Part shown: positions 27,012-34,200 of the stretch, one piece after another
How the letters are laid out: each line of letters begins with the position of its first letter
Numbering within the stretch: position 1 is the first letter of the stretch
From: Cupriavidus malaysiensis
Lineage (GTDB): Bacteria > Pseudomonadota > Gammaproteobacteria > Burkholderiales > Burkholderiaceae
Assembly (NCBI RefSeq): GCF_001854325.1
Contig: NZ_CP017754.1
Span: forward strand, 3,224,001 to 3,288,000
Direction of reading: 5' to 3'
Length of the DNA stretch: 64,000 nucleotides
Program-made: the position numbers and the translations under genes
Notes under the pieces: generated by a model
What the model was told of the DNA's origin: nothing
What the model saw: the letters and a program-made list of their open reading frames with translations, nothing else
The model's database searches: none

Positions 27012-27087
27012 CCCCTGCATCACCCCTGCATCACCCCTGCATCACCCCTGCATCACCCCTGCATCACCCCTGCATCACCCTGCATCT
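27012..27087 (+). repeat. 11-bp tandem repeat array (six perfect units plus one decayed)
   Basis: CCCCTGCATCA is repeated six times without change from 27012 to 27077. A seventh unit has lost one C and diverges (CCCTGCATCTG). The array lies about 95 bp upstream of the cupin start and downstream of the YggX terminator. The 11-bp unit is near one helical turn and not a multiple of three. It has no spacers, so it is not CRISPR. Confidence 0.95.
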
Positions 27088-27182
27088 GCGGCCAGCCTGC
27101 CGCCCAGGCAGCCGCCATGGCAACGGCGCAGCCTGAAGCAAATCGAAGCAGAACGACAACCCCGGGCAGAGGAGGAGAGGAG

Positions 27183-27584
27183 ATGGACCGCAAGATGACG
27201 CAGTACGCCGGCGCGCTGGCATTGGCCGGCCTGGCGCTGGCTTCCGGCACGGCGCTGGCCCAGGCCGGCGGCCTGACGCGCACCCTGGTCTCGCGCGAGG
27301 ACACCTCGGTGCCAGGCCGCGAGGCCGTGGTGGCGAAGGTGGAGGTGGCGCCGGGCGCTCATGCCGGGCGCCATACGCATCCCGGCGACGAAATCAGTTA
27401 CGTGACCGAGGGCGAGGAGTTGCTGGTGGACGGCCAGCCGCCGCGCCGGATCAAGGCAGGAGAAGCCTTCGTGGTACCGGCCGGCGTGGTCCACGACGCG
27501 CACAATCCCGGCACTACGCCGGTCCGGCTGGTCGGCGTCTATGTGGTGGAGAAGGGCAAGCCACTGGCCAGCCCGGCTCCCTGA
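27183..27584 (+). CDS. Exported single-domain cupin protein
   Basis: A 133-residue small cupin with a signal peptide ([18 protein letters not shown], cleaved near residue 27). The cupin motif 1 reads [19 protein letters not shown] with three metal-ligand histidine/glutamate candidates. Motif 2 is [12 protein letters not shown] with the fourth His. It should therefore bind a metal in the periplasm; substrate unknown. The ribosome-binding site is very strong (GAGGAGAGGAG). The gene stands alone between the 11-bp repeat array and the convergent rpiA. Confidence 0.88.
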   Translation: MDRKMTQYAGALALAGLALASGTALAQAGGLTRTLVSREDTSVPGREAVVAKVEVAPGAHAGRHTHPGDEISYVTEGEELLVDGQPPRRIKAGEAFVVPAGVVHDAHNPGTTPVRLVGVYVVEKGKPLASPAP

Positions 27585-27616
27585 ACGGGCCGGCACGCAG
27601 GCCGGCCCCGACGGCA

Positions 27617-28303
27617 TCAGAAGTCGGTGCGCCGCACGCCGTCCTGCGTGCCGAGCAGCAGCACGTCCGCCCCGCGCAGGGCGAACAGGCCGACCGTGAC
27701 CACGCCAGGCAGTTGGTTGATGTCGGCTTCCATGCCCTTGGGATCGGTGATGCGCAGTCCGGCCACGTCCAGGATCACGTTACCGTTGTCGGTCTTGTAG
27801 ATCCCGCCTTCCTTGGTCATGCGCAGCTTGGGCTGGCCGCCCAGCGCCGCCAGCCGGCGCGCGACGGCCGCACGTGCCATCGGCACCACCTCGACCGGCA
27901 GCGGGAACGCCCCCATGGCCTCGACCAGCTTGCTGCCGTCGGCGATGCAGACGAAGCGTGCCGCGACCGAGGCCACGATCTTCTCGCGCGTCAGCGCGCC
28001 GCCGCCGCCCTTGATCATGGCGCCGCTGGCGTCGATTTCGTCGGCGCCGTCGACATAGACGGGAATCTCGTCCACTTCGTTCAGGTCCAGCACGGTGAAA
28101 CCATGCTGCTGCAGACGGCGCGTCGATGCCTCGGAGCTCGATACGGCACCCGCGAAGCGGTCCTTGAAAGCCGCCACGGCATCGATGAAGAGGTTGGCGG
28201 TCGAGCCGGTGCCGACGCCGAGCACCGCGCCCTGCGGTACTTCCTGCTTCACGTAGTCGGCGGCAGCCTGGGCGACCAGCGCCTTGAGTTCGTCCTGATT
28301 CAT
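27617..28303 (-). CDS. rpiA: Ribose-5-phosphate isomerase A
   Basis: Interconverts ribose-5-phosphate and ribulose-5-phosphate in the pentose phosphate pathway. The 228-residue length fits RpiA. Family sequences are [23 protein letters not shown] (catalytic Asp/Glu), [13 protein letters not shown] and the closing GVVTVGLFA. The start [14 protein letters not shown] was taken; the longer frame runs back through tal. It is divergent from tal, which acts in the same pathway, and convergent with the cupin gene (32 bp). Confidence 0.97.
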   Translation of the reverse strand: MNQDELKALVAQAAADYVKQEVPQGAVLGVGTGSTANLFIDAVAAFKDRFAGAVSSSEASTRRLQQHGFTVLDLNEVDEIPVYVDGADEIDASGAMIKGGGGALTREKIVASVAARFVCIADGSKLVEAMGAFPLPVEVVPMARAAVARRLAALGGQPKLRMTKEGGIYKTDNGNVILDVAGLRITDPKGMEADINQLPGVVTVGLFALRGADVLLLGTQDGVRRTDF

Positions 28304-28386
28304 GACAGAGCCAGTGGATGCATTGGATGGAAACCCCGTAGTGTAGCGGATCGCACCGGGCGGTCCTGCACGCCGGAAGCCACGGG

Positions 28387-28392
28387 TACAAT
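28387..28392 (+). promoter_or_regulatory. Possible -10 box for tal
   Basis: TACAAT followed by GGCC lies in the 192-bp divergent rpiA-tal gap. On the other strand TACACT (28337-28332) could serve rpiA. Neither has a clear -35. Confidence 0.4.
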
Positions 28393-28495
28393 GGCCGCAA
28401 GGGGTGCCGCCCTGCGCGCCCTCCCCCATCCTCCTCTCTGCCGGGCCGTGCCGCCACCGGCGGCGGCGCCCGCGCAGGCCAGCAATGGACCGATC

Positions 28496-29440
28496 ATGAA
28501 CCAGCTCGCGCAACTGAAGCAGTTCACCACGGTGGTCGCCGACACCGGCGACTTCCAGCTGATGAAGCAGTACACGCCACAGGACGCCACCACCAATCCT
28601 TCGCTGATCCTGAAGGCCGTGCAGAAGCCTGACTACCGCCCGCTGCTCGAACAGGCCGTGCGCGACCATGGCGCCGCCGGCACCGATGCGGTGATGGATG
28701 CGCTGCTGATCGCCTTCGGCTGCGAGATCCTGGCGATCGTGCCGGGACGTGTCTCGACCGAGGTCGACGCGCGCCTGTCCTTCGACACAGAGGCCACGGT
28801 CGCCAAGGCACGCCACCTGATCGCCCTCTATGAGCGGCGCGGCGTCGCGCGCGAGCGCGTGCTGATCAAGATCGCCTCGACCTGGGAGGGCATCCGCGCC
28901 GCCGCCGTGCTCCAGCGCGAGGGTATCCGCTGCAATATGACCTTGCTGTTTTCCCTGGCCCAGGCTGTGGCTTGTGCCGAGGCCGGCGCGCAACTGATAT
29001 CGCCCTTCGTCGGCCGCATTCTCGACTGGCACAAGAAGCAGGCCGGCGACAAATGGGACGCCGTCGCCAACGCCGGCGACAACGACCCGGGCGTGCGCTC
29101 GGTGCGCCAGATCTACGAGTACTACAAGAAGTTCGGCCACGCCACCGAGGTGATGGGCGCCAGCTTCCGCAGCACCGGGCAGATCCTGGCCTTGGCCGGC
29201 TGCGACCTGCTGACCATCAGTCCCGAGCTGCTCGAGCAGCTTGCCGCCGGCGAGGGCGCAGTCGAGCGCAAGCTTTCCATCGAGCAGGCACAGTCCGCCA
29301 ATGTGGCGCGCGTGGCCAGCGACGAGCCGGACTTCCGCTGGCAACTGAACGAAGACGCGATGGCCACCGAGAAGCTGGCCGAAGGCATCCGCCTGTTCGC
29401 CGCCGATGCGGTCAAGCTGGAAACGCTGATCGACGCCTGA
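28496..29440 (+). CDS. tal: Transaldolase
   Basis: Transfers dihydroxyacetone units between sugar phosphates in the non-oxidative pentose phosphate pathway. The 314-residue protein is of the TalB (class 1) type. The Schiff-base lysine is Lys125 in [12 protein letters not shown]. Other conserved parts are the N-terminal [20 protein letters not shown] and [14 protein letters not shown]. The ATG at 28496 was chosen because upstream sequence is the divergent intergenic region. A terminator-like hairpin follows. Confidence 0.97.
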   Translation: MNQLAQLKQFTTVVADTGDFQLMKQYTPQDATTNPSLILKAVQKPDYRPLLEQAVRDHGAAGTDAVMDALLIAFGCEILAIVPGRVSTEVDARLSFDTEATVAKARHLIALYERRGVARERVLIKIASTWEGIRAAAVLQREGIRCNMTLLFSLAQAVACAEAGAQLISPFVGRILDWHKKQAGDKWDAVANAGDNDPGVRSVRQIYEYYKKFGHATEVMGASFRSTGQILALAGCDLLTISPELLEQLAAGEGAVERKLSIEQAQSANVARVASDEPDFRWQLNEDAMATEKLAEGIRLFAADAVKLETLIDA

Positions 29441-29450
29441 GCCCGGCCAG

Positions 29451-29479
29451 CGACGGGCGCTTGACGCCAGCGCCCGTCG
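29451..29479 (+). terminator. Terminator-like hairpin after tal
   Basis: CGACGGGCGC and GCGCCCGTCG form a perfect 10-bp stem with a 9-nt loop, 10 bp after the tal stop. The following CCTCTAG is not a T-run, so termination may be inefficient or Rho-assisted. Confidence 0.6.
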
Positions 29480-29569
29480 CCTCTAGCATCTCTGCTGGCC
29501 TGTCCGCCCTTAAGTCCTCCCTGAAGCGCCTGGAGCGCGGCGGAGGCCCTCCGGAACACCGAACTTCCC

Positions 29570-29746
29570 ATGACACCACGCACCCGCCTGCCGCAAGCCG
29601 TATGCCCCGACCATCGGGCGCACGGCTTCGCACGCACCGCGCGCACTGGTGTCGTCGCATCTGTCGCGCCTCCCCCGGCGTCCCCGCCGTACGGCGTGGT
29701 CGCCGCGGTCGTCAGCCCGCCGGCCACGGCCGTCGTGCTCGGCTGA
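29570..29746 (+). CDS. Possible 58-codon leader ORF upstream of the EamA gene
   Basis: ATG at 29570 to TGA at 29746 encodes a small protein that starts MTPRTRLPQAV and ends in an Ala/Val/Pro-rich stretch (VVAAVVSPPATAVVLG). No proper ribosome-binding site is seen and I recognise no family. It could be a leader peptide for the transporter 110 bp downstream, or chance in G+C-rich DNA. Confidence 0.2.
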   Translation: MTPRTRLPQAVCPDHRAHGFARTARTGVVASVAPPPASPPYGVVAAVVSPPATAVVLG

Positions 29747-29856
29747 TCCTCTCAGCCCTTTTCCGCTCCAGCCTGCCCTGATCCGCCGGTCGTGCCGACC
29801 GGGGCGCCGCTTTGCGCGCGGCTGGAGCCTGTTGTTGCCTCGACAGGTGCAAACCC

Positions 29857-30729
29857 ATGAAATCCAATGGAAGTCTGTGGACCGCCTATGGTCCGACCAC
29901 CCTCTTCGTGCTGCTTTGGGGTAGCGGCGCGATCTTCTCCCGCTGGGGCCTGGACCACGCCAGCCCCTTCGTCCTGCTGTCGCTGCGCTTCGCGCTGGCC
30001 GGCGGCTCGCTCGCCGCGCTCGGCCTGTTGCGCGGCGAGGAATGGCTGCCGGCGCCAGGCACACGCCTGCGCGTCGCGCTGATCGGCTTGCCGCTGATCG
30101 GCGGTTACACGGCATGCTATTTCCTCGCGCTGGCACATGGCATCACACCCGGGGTACTGGCCACGGTCTGTGGCGCCCAGCCCATCCTGACGCTGGCCTG
30201 GCTGGAACCCGGCGCGCATCCGCGCCGGCTGTCCGGCCTGGCGCTGGCACTGGGCGGCCTGGCACTGGTGGTCGGCCAGGGCATCGCGGCGGCACACTTT
30301 TCCGCTGCCGGCACGCTGTCCGCCCTGGGCGCGCTCTCCTGCATGACGGTCGGCGCGATCCTGCAGAAAGGCATCGCACAAACACCGGCTCAGGTCCTGC
30401 CGCTGCAATATGGCATCAGCCTGCTGCTGTGCCTGGCACTGCTGCCGGCACAGCCGGTGGCACTGGAGCCCGGCATCGGGCTGCTGCTGCCGCTGCTCTG
30501 GCTGGGCCTGGTGATCTCGGTCGGCGCGCAGCTGCTGCTCTACCGCATGATCCGGGGCGGCAACCTCGTCAATGTCACCAGCCTGTTCTACCTGGTGCCC
30601 GGCGTCACCGCCGCCATGGATTTCCTGCTGCTGGGCAACCGCATGTCGGCGTCCAGCCTGGCAGGCATGGCCATCATCCTGTGCGGACTCTACCTGGTGA
30701 TGCGCGCCCCGGTGGCGGTGGCTCGCTGA
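29857..30729 (+). CDS. EamA/DMT-family transporter
   Basis: A 290-residue inner-membrane protein with ten predicted hydrophobic helices, arranged as two EamA repeats of five. The first begins TLFVLLWGSGAIFSRWGLDH and the second near FSAAGTLSALGALSCMTVGAI. Members export amino acids or other metabolites; the substrate here cannot be told. The ATG at 29857 was chosen for length and the first helix; upstream codons are non-homologous. It is convergent with the sirtuin gene, 19 bp away. Confidence 0.88.
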   Translation: MKSNGSLWTAYGPTTLFVLLWGSGAIFSRWGLDHASPFVLLSLRFALAGGSLAALGLLRGEEWLPAPGTRLRVALIGLPLIGGYTACYFLALAHGITPGVLATVCGAQPILTLAWLEPGAHPRRLSGLALALGGLALVVGQGIAAAHFSAAGTLSALGALSCMTVGAILQKGIAQTPAQVLPLQYGISLLLCLALLPAQPVALEPGIGLLLPLLWLGLVISVGAQLLLYRMIRGGNLVNVTSLFYLVPGVTAAMDFLLLGNRMSASSLAGMAIILCGLYLVMRAPVAVAR

Positions 30730-30736
30730 ATCCGGA

Positions 30737-30763
30737 CAGGACGGCGCCTCAGGCGCCGTCCTG
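30737..30763. terminator. Palindrome at the EamA/sirtuin convergence
   Basis: CAGGACGGCGCCT and AGGCGCCGTCCTG form a perfect 13-bp stem around one base. The stop codon of the sirtuin gene (30749-30751) lies at its centre. It could serve as a bidirectional terminator, though there is no clear T-run. Confidence 0.55.
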
Positions 30764-31507
30764 CCGGACCAGCAGCGGCAGGCAGGCCCCGGCCGGCGCG
30801 CGCAGCACCAGGTCGGCGGTCTCGTCCAGTGCGGAAGGCTGGGGATTGATCACGATCACTCGCGCCCCTTCGTCCTTGGCGATGCCGGGCAACGCAGCCG
30901 CCGGATAGACCAGGCCCGAGGTACCGACCACCAGGCACAGGTCGCAATGCTGTGCCGCCTGCTCGGCGCGGAAGCGCGCCACGCGCGGCAGGTCCTCGCC
31001 GAACCAGACCACACCTGGTCGCAGCATGGCGCCGCAGGTGCCGCAGCGCGGCGGCTCGCCCGGCACCGCCGTGGCGATGTCGCAGCGGCCGCAGCCGTCC
31101 AGCCACTTGTCGGCGAACAAGCTGCCGTGCAGTTCCACCACGTCCTGGCTGCCGGCGCGCTGGTGCAGGCCATCCACGTTCTGCGTGACCAGCGTCAGCG
31201 TCTTGCGGCCGGCCAGCTCCGCCAGCGCCGCGTGGCCCGGGTTTGGCTGCGCAGCAGCCACCATTTCGCGGCGATGCTGGTACCACTTCCAGACCATGCC
31301 CGGATGGCGGCGGTATGCCGCAGCACTGGCCAGCTCCTCAGGATCGTAGCGCGCCCACAGCCCTGTCAGCGCGTCGCGGAAGGTCGGCACGCCGGACTCG
31401 GCCGAGATGCCGGCGCCGGTCAGGACGAAGATGTCCCGGGCTGCAGCGACCCATGCGCGCGCGGTCTGCACCTGCTGCGGATCCAGTAATTCCTTTGTTT
31501 CACTCAT
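30749..31507 (-). CDS. NAD-dependent protein deacylase (sirtuin, SIRT5/CobB-like)
   Basis: A 252-residue Sir2-family enzyme that removes acyl groups from lysine using NAD+. The NAD-binding GAGIS is at 31-35, TQNVDGLH at 108-115 with catalytic His127 in ELHGS. A zinc site is formed by Cys139, Cys142, Cys155 and Cys158. Tyr76 and Arg79 (YQHR) match the Tyr-x-x-Arg pair that gives class III sirtuins preference for succinyl and malonyl lysine. CobB is the nearest named homologue; I leave the symbol blank because several bacterial sirtuins share this type. Confidence 0.93.
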   Translation of the reverse strand: MSETKELLDPQQVQTARAWVAAARDIFVLTGAGISAESGVPTFRDALTGLWARYDPEELASAAAYRRHPGMVWKWYQHRREMVAAAQPNPGHAALAELAGRKTLTLVTQNVDGLHQRAGSQDVVELHGSLFADKWLDGCGRCDIATAVPGEPPRCGTCGAMLRPGVVWFGEDLPRVARFRAEQAAQHCDLCLVVGTSGLVYPAAALPGIAKDEGARVIVINPQPSALDETADLVLRAPAGACLPLLVRQDGA

Positions 31508-31777
31508 GACTTCTCCCGCGCCCGCCTCCGGTGCGCCGCGATGCCGGCGCCGCCGCGGACGGCATGCCCGCGATTCTAGTCCACTGCATCAGAGAAAACG
31601 CACCCGGGCGCGCAGCCGAGCGGCAGTGCCTCCAGATCGCGGGCTAGGCGCAAAGCGCAGCCATGGCACGGCTATGGCGAGCATTTGCAACGACGCATGC
31701 GGCCTGGACGCGCTGTCGAACGGGGGGCTTTTCGAATGACGCAATGGACCAGTGCCCTGCATCACCAATGCGTCGAC

Positions 31778-33043
31778 TCAGGGCACCAGCCGCCCGCCCG
31801 GCTCGCCCTGGCGCACCGTGTCCGTCCACGGGCTGGACTCGTACAGAGTCAAGGGCAGCGAGCCCTCTGCGCGCACCATCGGCCTGCCGCCCCATTCGCG
31901 GTAGCGGATCGTATTGCGGCCCGCGTGCTTGGCCTCATACAGCAAGGCATCCGCTGCGGCTACCAGGGAAGCTTCCGTCACCGACTCGCCAACGGTGGCG
32001 AAATTCACCGCGAGCACACCGAAACTGGCCGTCGCAGCGATAGCCAGCCCGGCGTTGTCCACCTCGGGCCTGCCGGCGATGGCGGCACGCAGCCGCTCCG
32101 CCACCGCGAGAGCGCCATCCAGGTCGGTCTGCGGCAGCACCACCAGGAACTCCTCGCCGCCGAAGCGCACCACGCTGTCGACATGGTCGCGCGAGGCGCT
32201 GCGCAACTGGGCGGCGACCCGCTGCAGCACCACATCGCCGGCCTGGTGGCCGTAGGTGTCGTTGATCGACTTGAGGCGATCGATGTCGCAGACCATCAGC
32301 GTCAGCCAATGCCGGAAGCGGCGTGCCCTGGCGATCTCCATCGGCAGCAGTGTCTGGTGCAGGTGGCGCCGGTTGAAGCAGGCGGTCAGGGGGTCGTGCA
32401 CGGACAGCTGCTGCAGGTCCATCAGGACGCGGTACTCATCGCGCCAGAGCCGATGATAGCGGCGCGCCGCCACGATGCCGAAGCTGTTGACGAGCAGCAG
32501 CAGCATCGCCATGGTCTGCGCATCGGATGGCTCGAGCTTGCCGATGCGCACGGCAAGCAGGATGAACGCCGCGGTCGCGGCGAGCGCGATCCCTTGCGCG
32601 ATCCAAAGCCGGTTGGGAATGAACACGTAGACCACGATCAGCATGATGCACAGCGACATCGCGTGCCACGGGATTTCGTGCGGCCGGAACCAGACGATCA
32701 GCATGAAGGTGGACATGCCGACGATCTCGGCAATGCTCGCCGCGAACCAGACCGTGTTGACGGACTCGGGCTGCTGGCGCACCAGGTGCAGGCCCAGCAC
32801 CGCCGTGACCGCGACCAGCGTGCGCGCGGCGAGCAGGCAGAGCGCTGCGCGGCCTTGCCCCAGGACCGCCACGTCCGTCAACGAAAATGCGACGTAGAAA
32901 AGCGAGCAGAACAGCAGCGTGAGGCGCAGCGACGCCTGGGTGCGGCTGAGATGGTGCAGCTGAAAATCCCGCTCGGTTTCAGGCTGCGTGAACTCGACGC
33001 GCAGCCGGTCTAGTGCAAGTTCGGTACGGACTTCCGGATTCAA
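31778..33043 (-). CDS. Membrane diguanylate cyclase (GGDEF)
   Basis: A 421-residue protein that should make cyclic di-GMP. Residues 38-195 carry about six membrane helices without a recognised ligand domain. A short coiled linker leads to a GGDEF domain (about 213-380). The active-site loop is GGEEF (295-299), preceded by the expected CDIDRLKSINDTYGHQAGD. The inhibitory RxxD site is not intact: the sequence is RDHVD, so the position normally held by Arg is Asp286. Product inhibition may therefore be weak. It stands alone between the sirtuin gene (270-bp gap) and rlmB. Confidence 0.92.
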   Translation of the reverse strand: MNPEVRTELALDRLRVEFTQPETERDFQLHHLSRTQASLRLTLLFCSLFYVAFSLTDVAVLGQGRAALCLLAARTLVAVTAVLGLHLVRQQPESVNTVWFAASIAEIVGMSTFMLIVWFRPHEIPWHAMSLCIMLIVVYVFIPNRLWIAQGIALAATAAFILLAVRIGKLEPSDAQTMAMLLLLVNSFGIVAARRYHRLWRDEYRVLMDLQQLSVHDPLTACFNRRHLHQTLLPMEIARARRFRHWLTLMVCDIDRLKSINDTYGHQAGDVVLQRVAAQLRSASRDHVDSVVRFGGEEFLVVLPQTDLDGALAVAERLRAAIAGRPEVDNAGLAIAATASFGVLAVNFATVGESVTEASLVAAADALLYEAKHAGRNTIRYREWGGRPMVRAEGSLPLTLYESSPWTDTVRQGEPGGRLVP

Positions 33044-33369
33044 GGTGAGTGGCGCAGCGATTGGGATGGCGCGAATGTATTACAAAATCACCGATCCCGC
33101 CCTGCCTTTTGGCCGATGCGATCAAAAAGTCAGCGCAAATGCGTCACTATGTCCGGATTTCTGAGAGTTTTTGTCGGGATTTCCCGCATTTGCGCGATGG
33201 CTGCCCGCCTGCGGCAAGCATCCGGCCGGGCAGAGCATGCCGCCCGGTACCGTCGACGCAGCCCCAGGCCCGTTGCGCAGCGGCAGGGGCCCTGGGACAA
33301 GATCCGGAAACGAAAGGAGGGAGCGATAGAGAAGGAAAGCAGCAAGCCCGGCCGGATGCGCGAACTCTG
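33044..33369. other. Intergenic region upstream of the diguanylate cyclase
   Basis: No gene is seen in these 326 bases. They separate the end of rlmB from the start of the cyclase and must hold the cyclase promoter. The most marked element is an 11-bp inverted repeat (33133-33195), given separately. Confidence 0.5.
33133..33195. repeat. Separated 11-bp inverted repeat upstream of the diguanylate cyclase
   Basis: GCGCAAATGCG (33133-33143) and its exact complement CGCATTTGCGC (33185-33195) are 52 bp apart centre to centre, about five helical turns. They lie about 90-150 bp upstream of the cyclase start. They look like paired operator half-sites or two sites for one dimeric regulator. Confidence 0.55.
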
Positions 33370-34116
33370 TCAGCCCGCCAGCACGCGGCGCTGGCGCACG
33401 GCCTCGTACAGGCAGACGCCGCTGGCCACGGAAACGTTCAGGCTCTCGACACCGCCGGCCATCGGGATGCCGACCAGTTCGTCGCAGGTCTCACGCGTGA
33501 GGCGGCGCATGCCCTCCCCTTCGGCCCCCATCACCAGCGCCATCGGCCCCTTCAGGTCGACATCGTAGAGCGTCTTGTCGACGCCGTCCGCGGTGCCGAC
33601 CACCCAGATGCCGCGTTCCTGCAGTTCGCGCAGGGTGCGCGCCAGATTGGTCACCGTGATGTAGGGCACGGTCTCGGCCGCGCCGCTGGCGACCTTGGCC
33701 ACGGTGGCGTTGACGCCGACGCTGCGGTCCTTGGGCGCGATCACGGCGTGCGCGCCGGCCCCGTCGGCCACGCGCAGGCAGGCACCCAGGTTGTGCGGGT
33801 CGGTGACGCCGTCGAGCACCAGCAGCAGCGGCGGGCCTTCGATGCCGTCTAGCAGTTCATCGATGGTCAGCGCCAGCGATGCCTCCTCGGCGCGTGCCAC
33901 CACGCCCTGGTGGCGGTCGGTGCCGGCCAGGCCGCGCAGGCGCTCGGCATCGACCGGATGCAGGCGCACCCCCAGGCTCTCGGCCAGGCGGATGAAGTCC
34001 TGCATGCGGCGATCGCGGCGCGCCGACTCGACATAGACATCGGTGACACCGGCCGCGTTCTGGCGCAACCGGGCGGTGACGGCATGGAAGCCGATCAGAA
34101 GTTTGTGTTTAGCCAT
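33370..34116 (-). CDS. rlmB: 23S rRNA (guanosine-2'-O-)-methyltransferase RlmB
   Basis: SPOUT-class enzyme that methylates Gm2251 of 23S rRNA. The 248-residue protein has an N-terminal substrate-binding domain (1-75) starting [12 protein letters not shown]. The trefoil-knot domain ends [20 protein letters not shown] and [16 protein letters not shown], both SpoU-family motifs. The start at the Met before AKHKLLIGF was chosen because upstream residues are Pro/Gly-rich. It lies 84 bp after rnr in a conserved betaproteobacterial pair; a G+C hairpin (34129-34155) sits in the spacer. Confidence 0.96.
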   Translation of the reverse strand: MAKHKLLIGFHAVTARLRQNAAGVTDVYVESARRDRRMQDFIRLAESLGVRLHPVDAERLRGLAGTDRHQGVVARAEEASLALTIDELLDGIEGPPLLLVLDGVTDPHNLGACLRVADGAGAHAVIAPKDRSVGVNATVAKVASGAAETVPYITVTNLARTLRELQERGIWVVGTADGVDKTLYDVDLKGPMALVMGAEGEGMRRLTRETCDELVGIPMAGGVESLNVSVASGVCLYEAVRQRRVLAG

Positions 34117-34200
34117 GGCGCGATTGTACCCGCCCGGCCGGCCGGGCCCGGCGGGAACCGGGCGTCGGGGGCCGGAAGGCAAGCGGCAGGAACACCGGGC

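Larger units (their letters stand above)
29441..29856. other. Region between tal and the EamA transporter gene
   Basis: This 416-bp stretch holds a terminator-like hairpin for tal (29451-29479), a 58-codon frame (29570-29746), and a 7-bp hairpin (CCGGTCG / CGACCGG, 29786-29802) ahead of the EamA gene. No consensus promoter is seen. The frames on the minus strand here are arginine-rich artefacts. Confidence 0.5.

Noticed and set aside
27012..27087. CRISPR array
   Set aside because: The units are 11 bp and contiguous with no spacers, and no cas genes are present.
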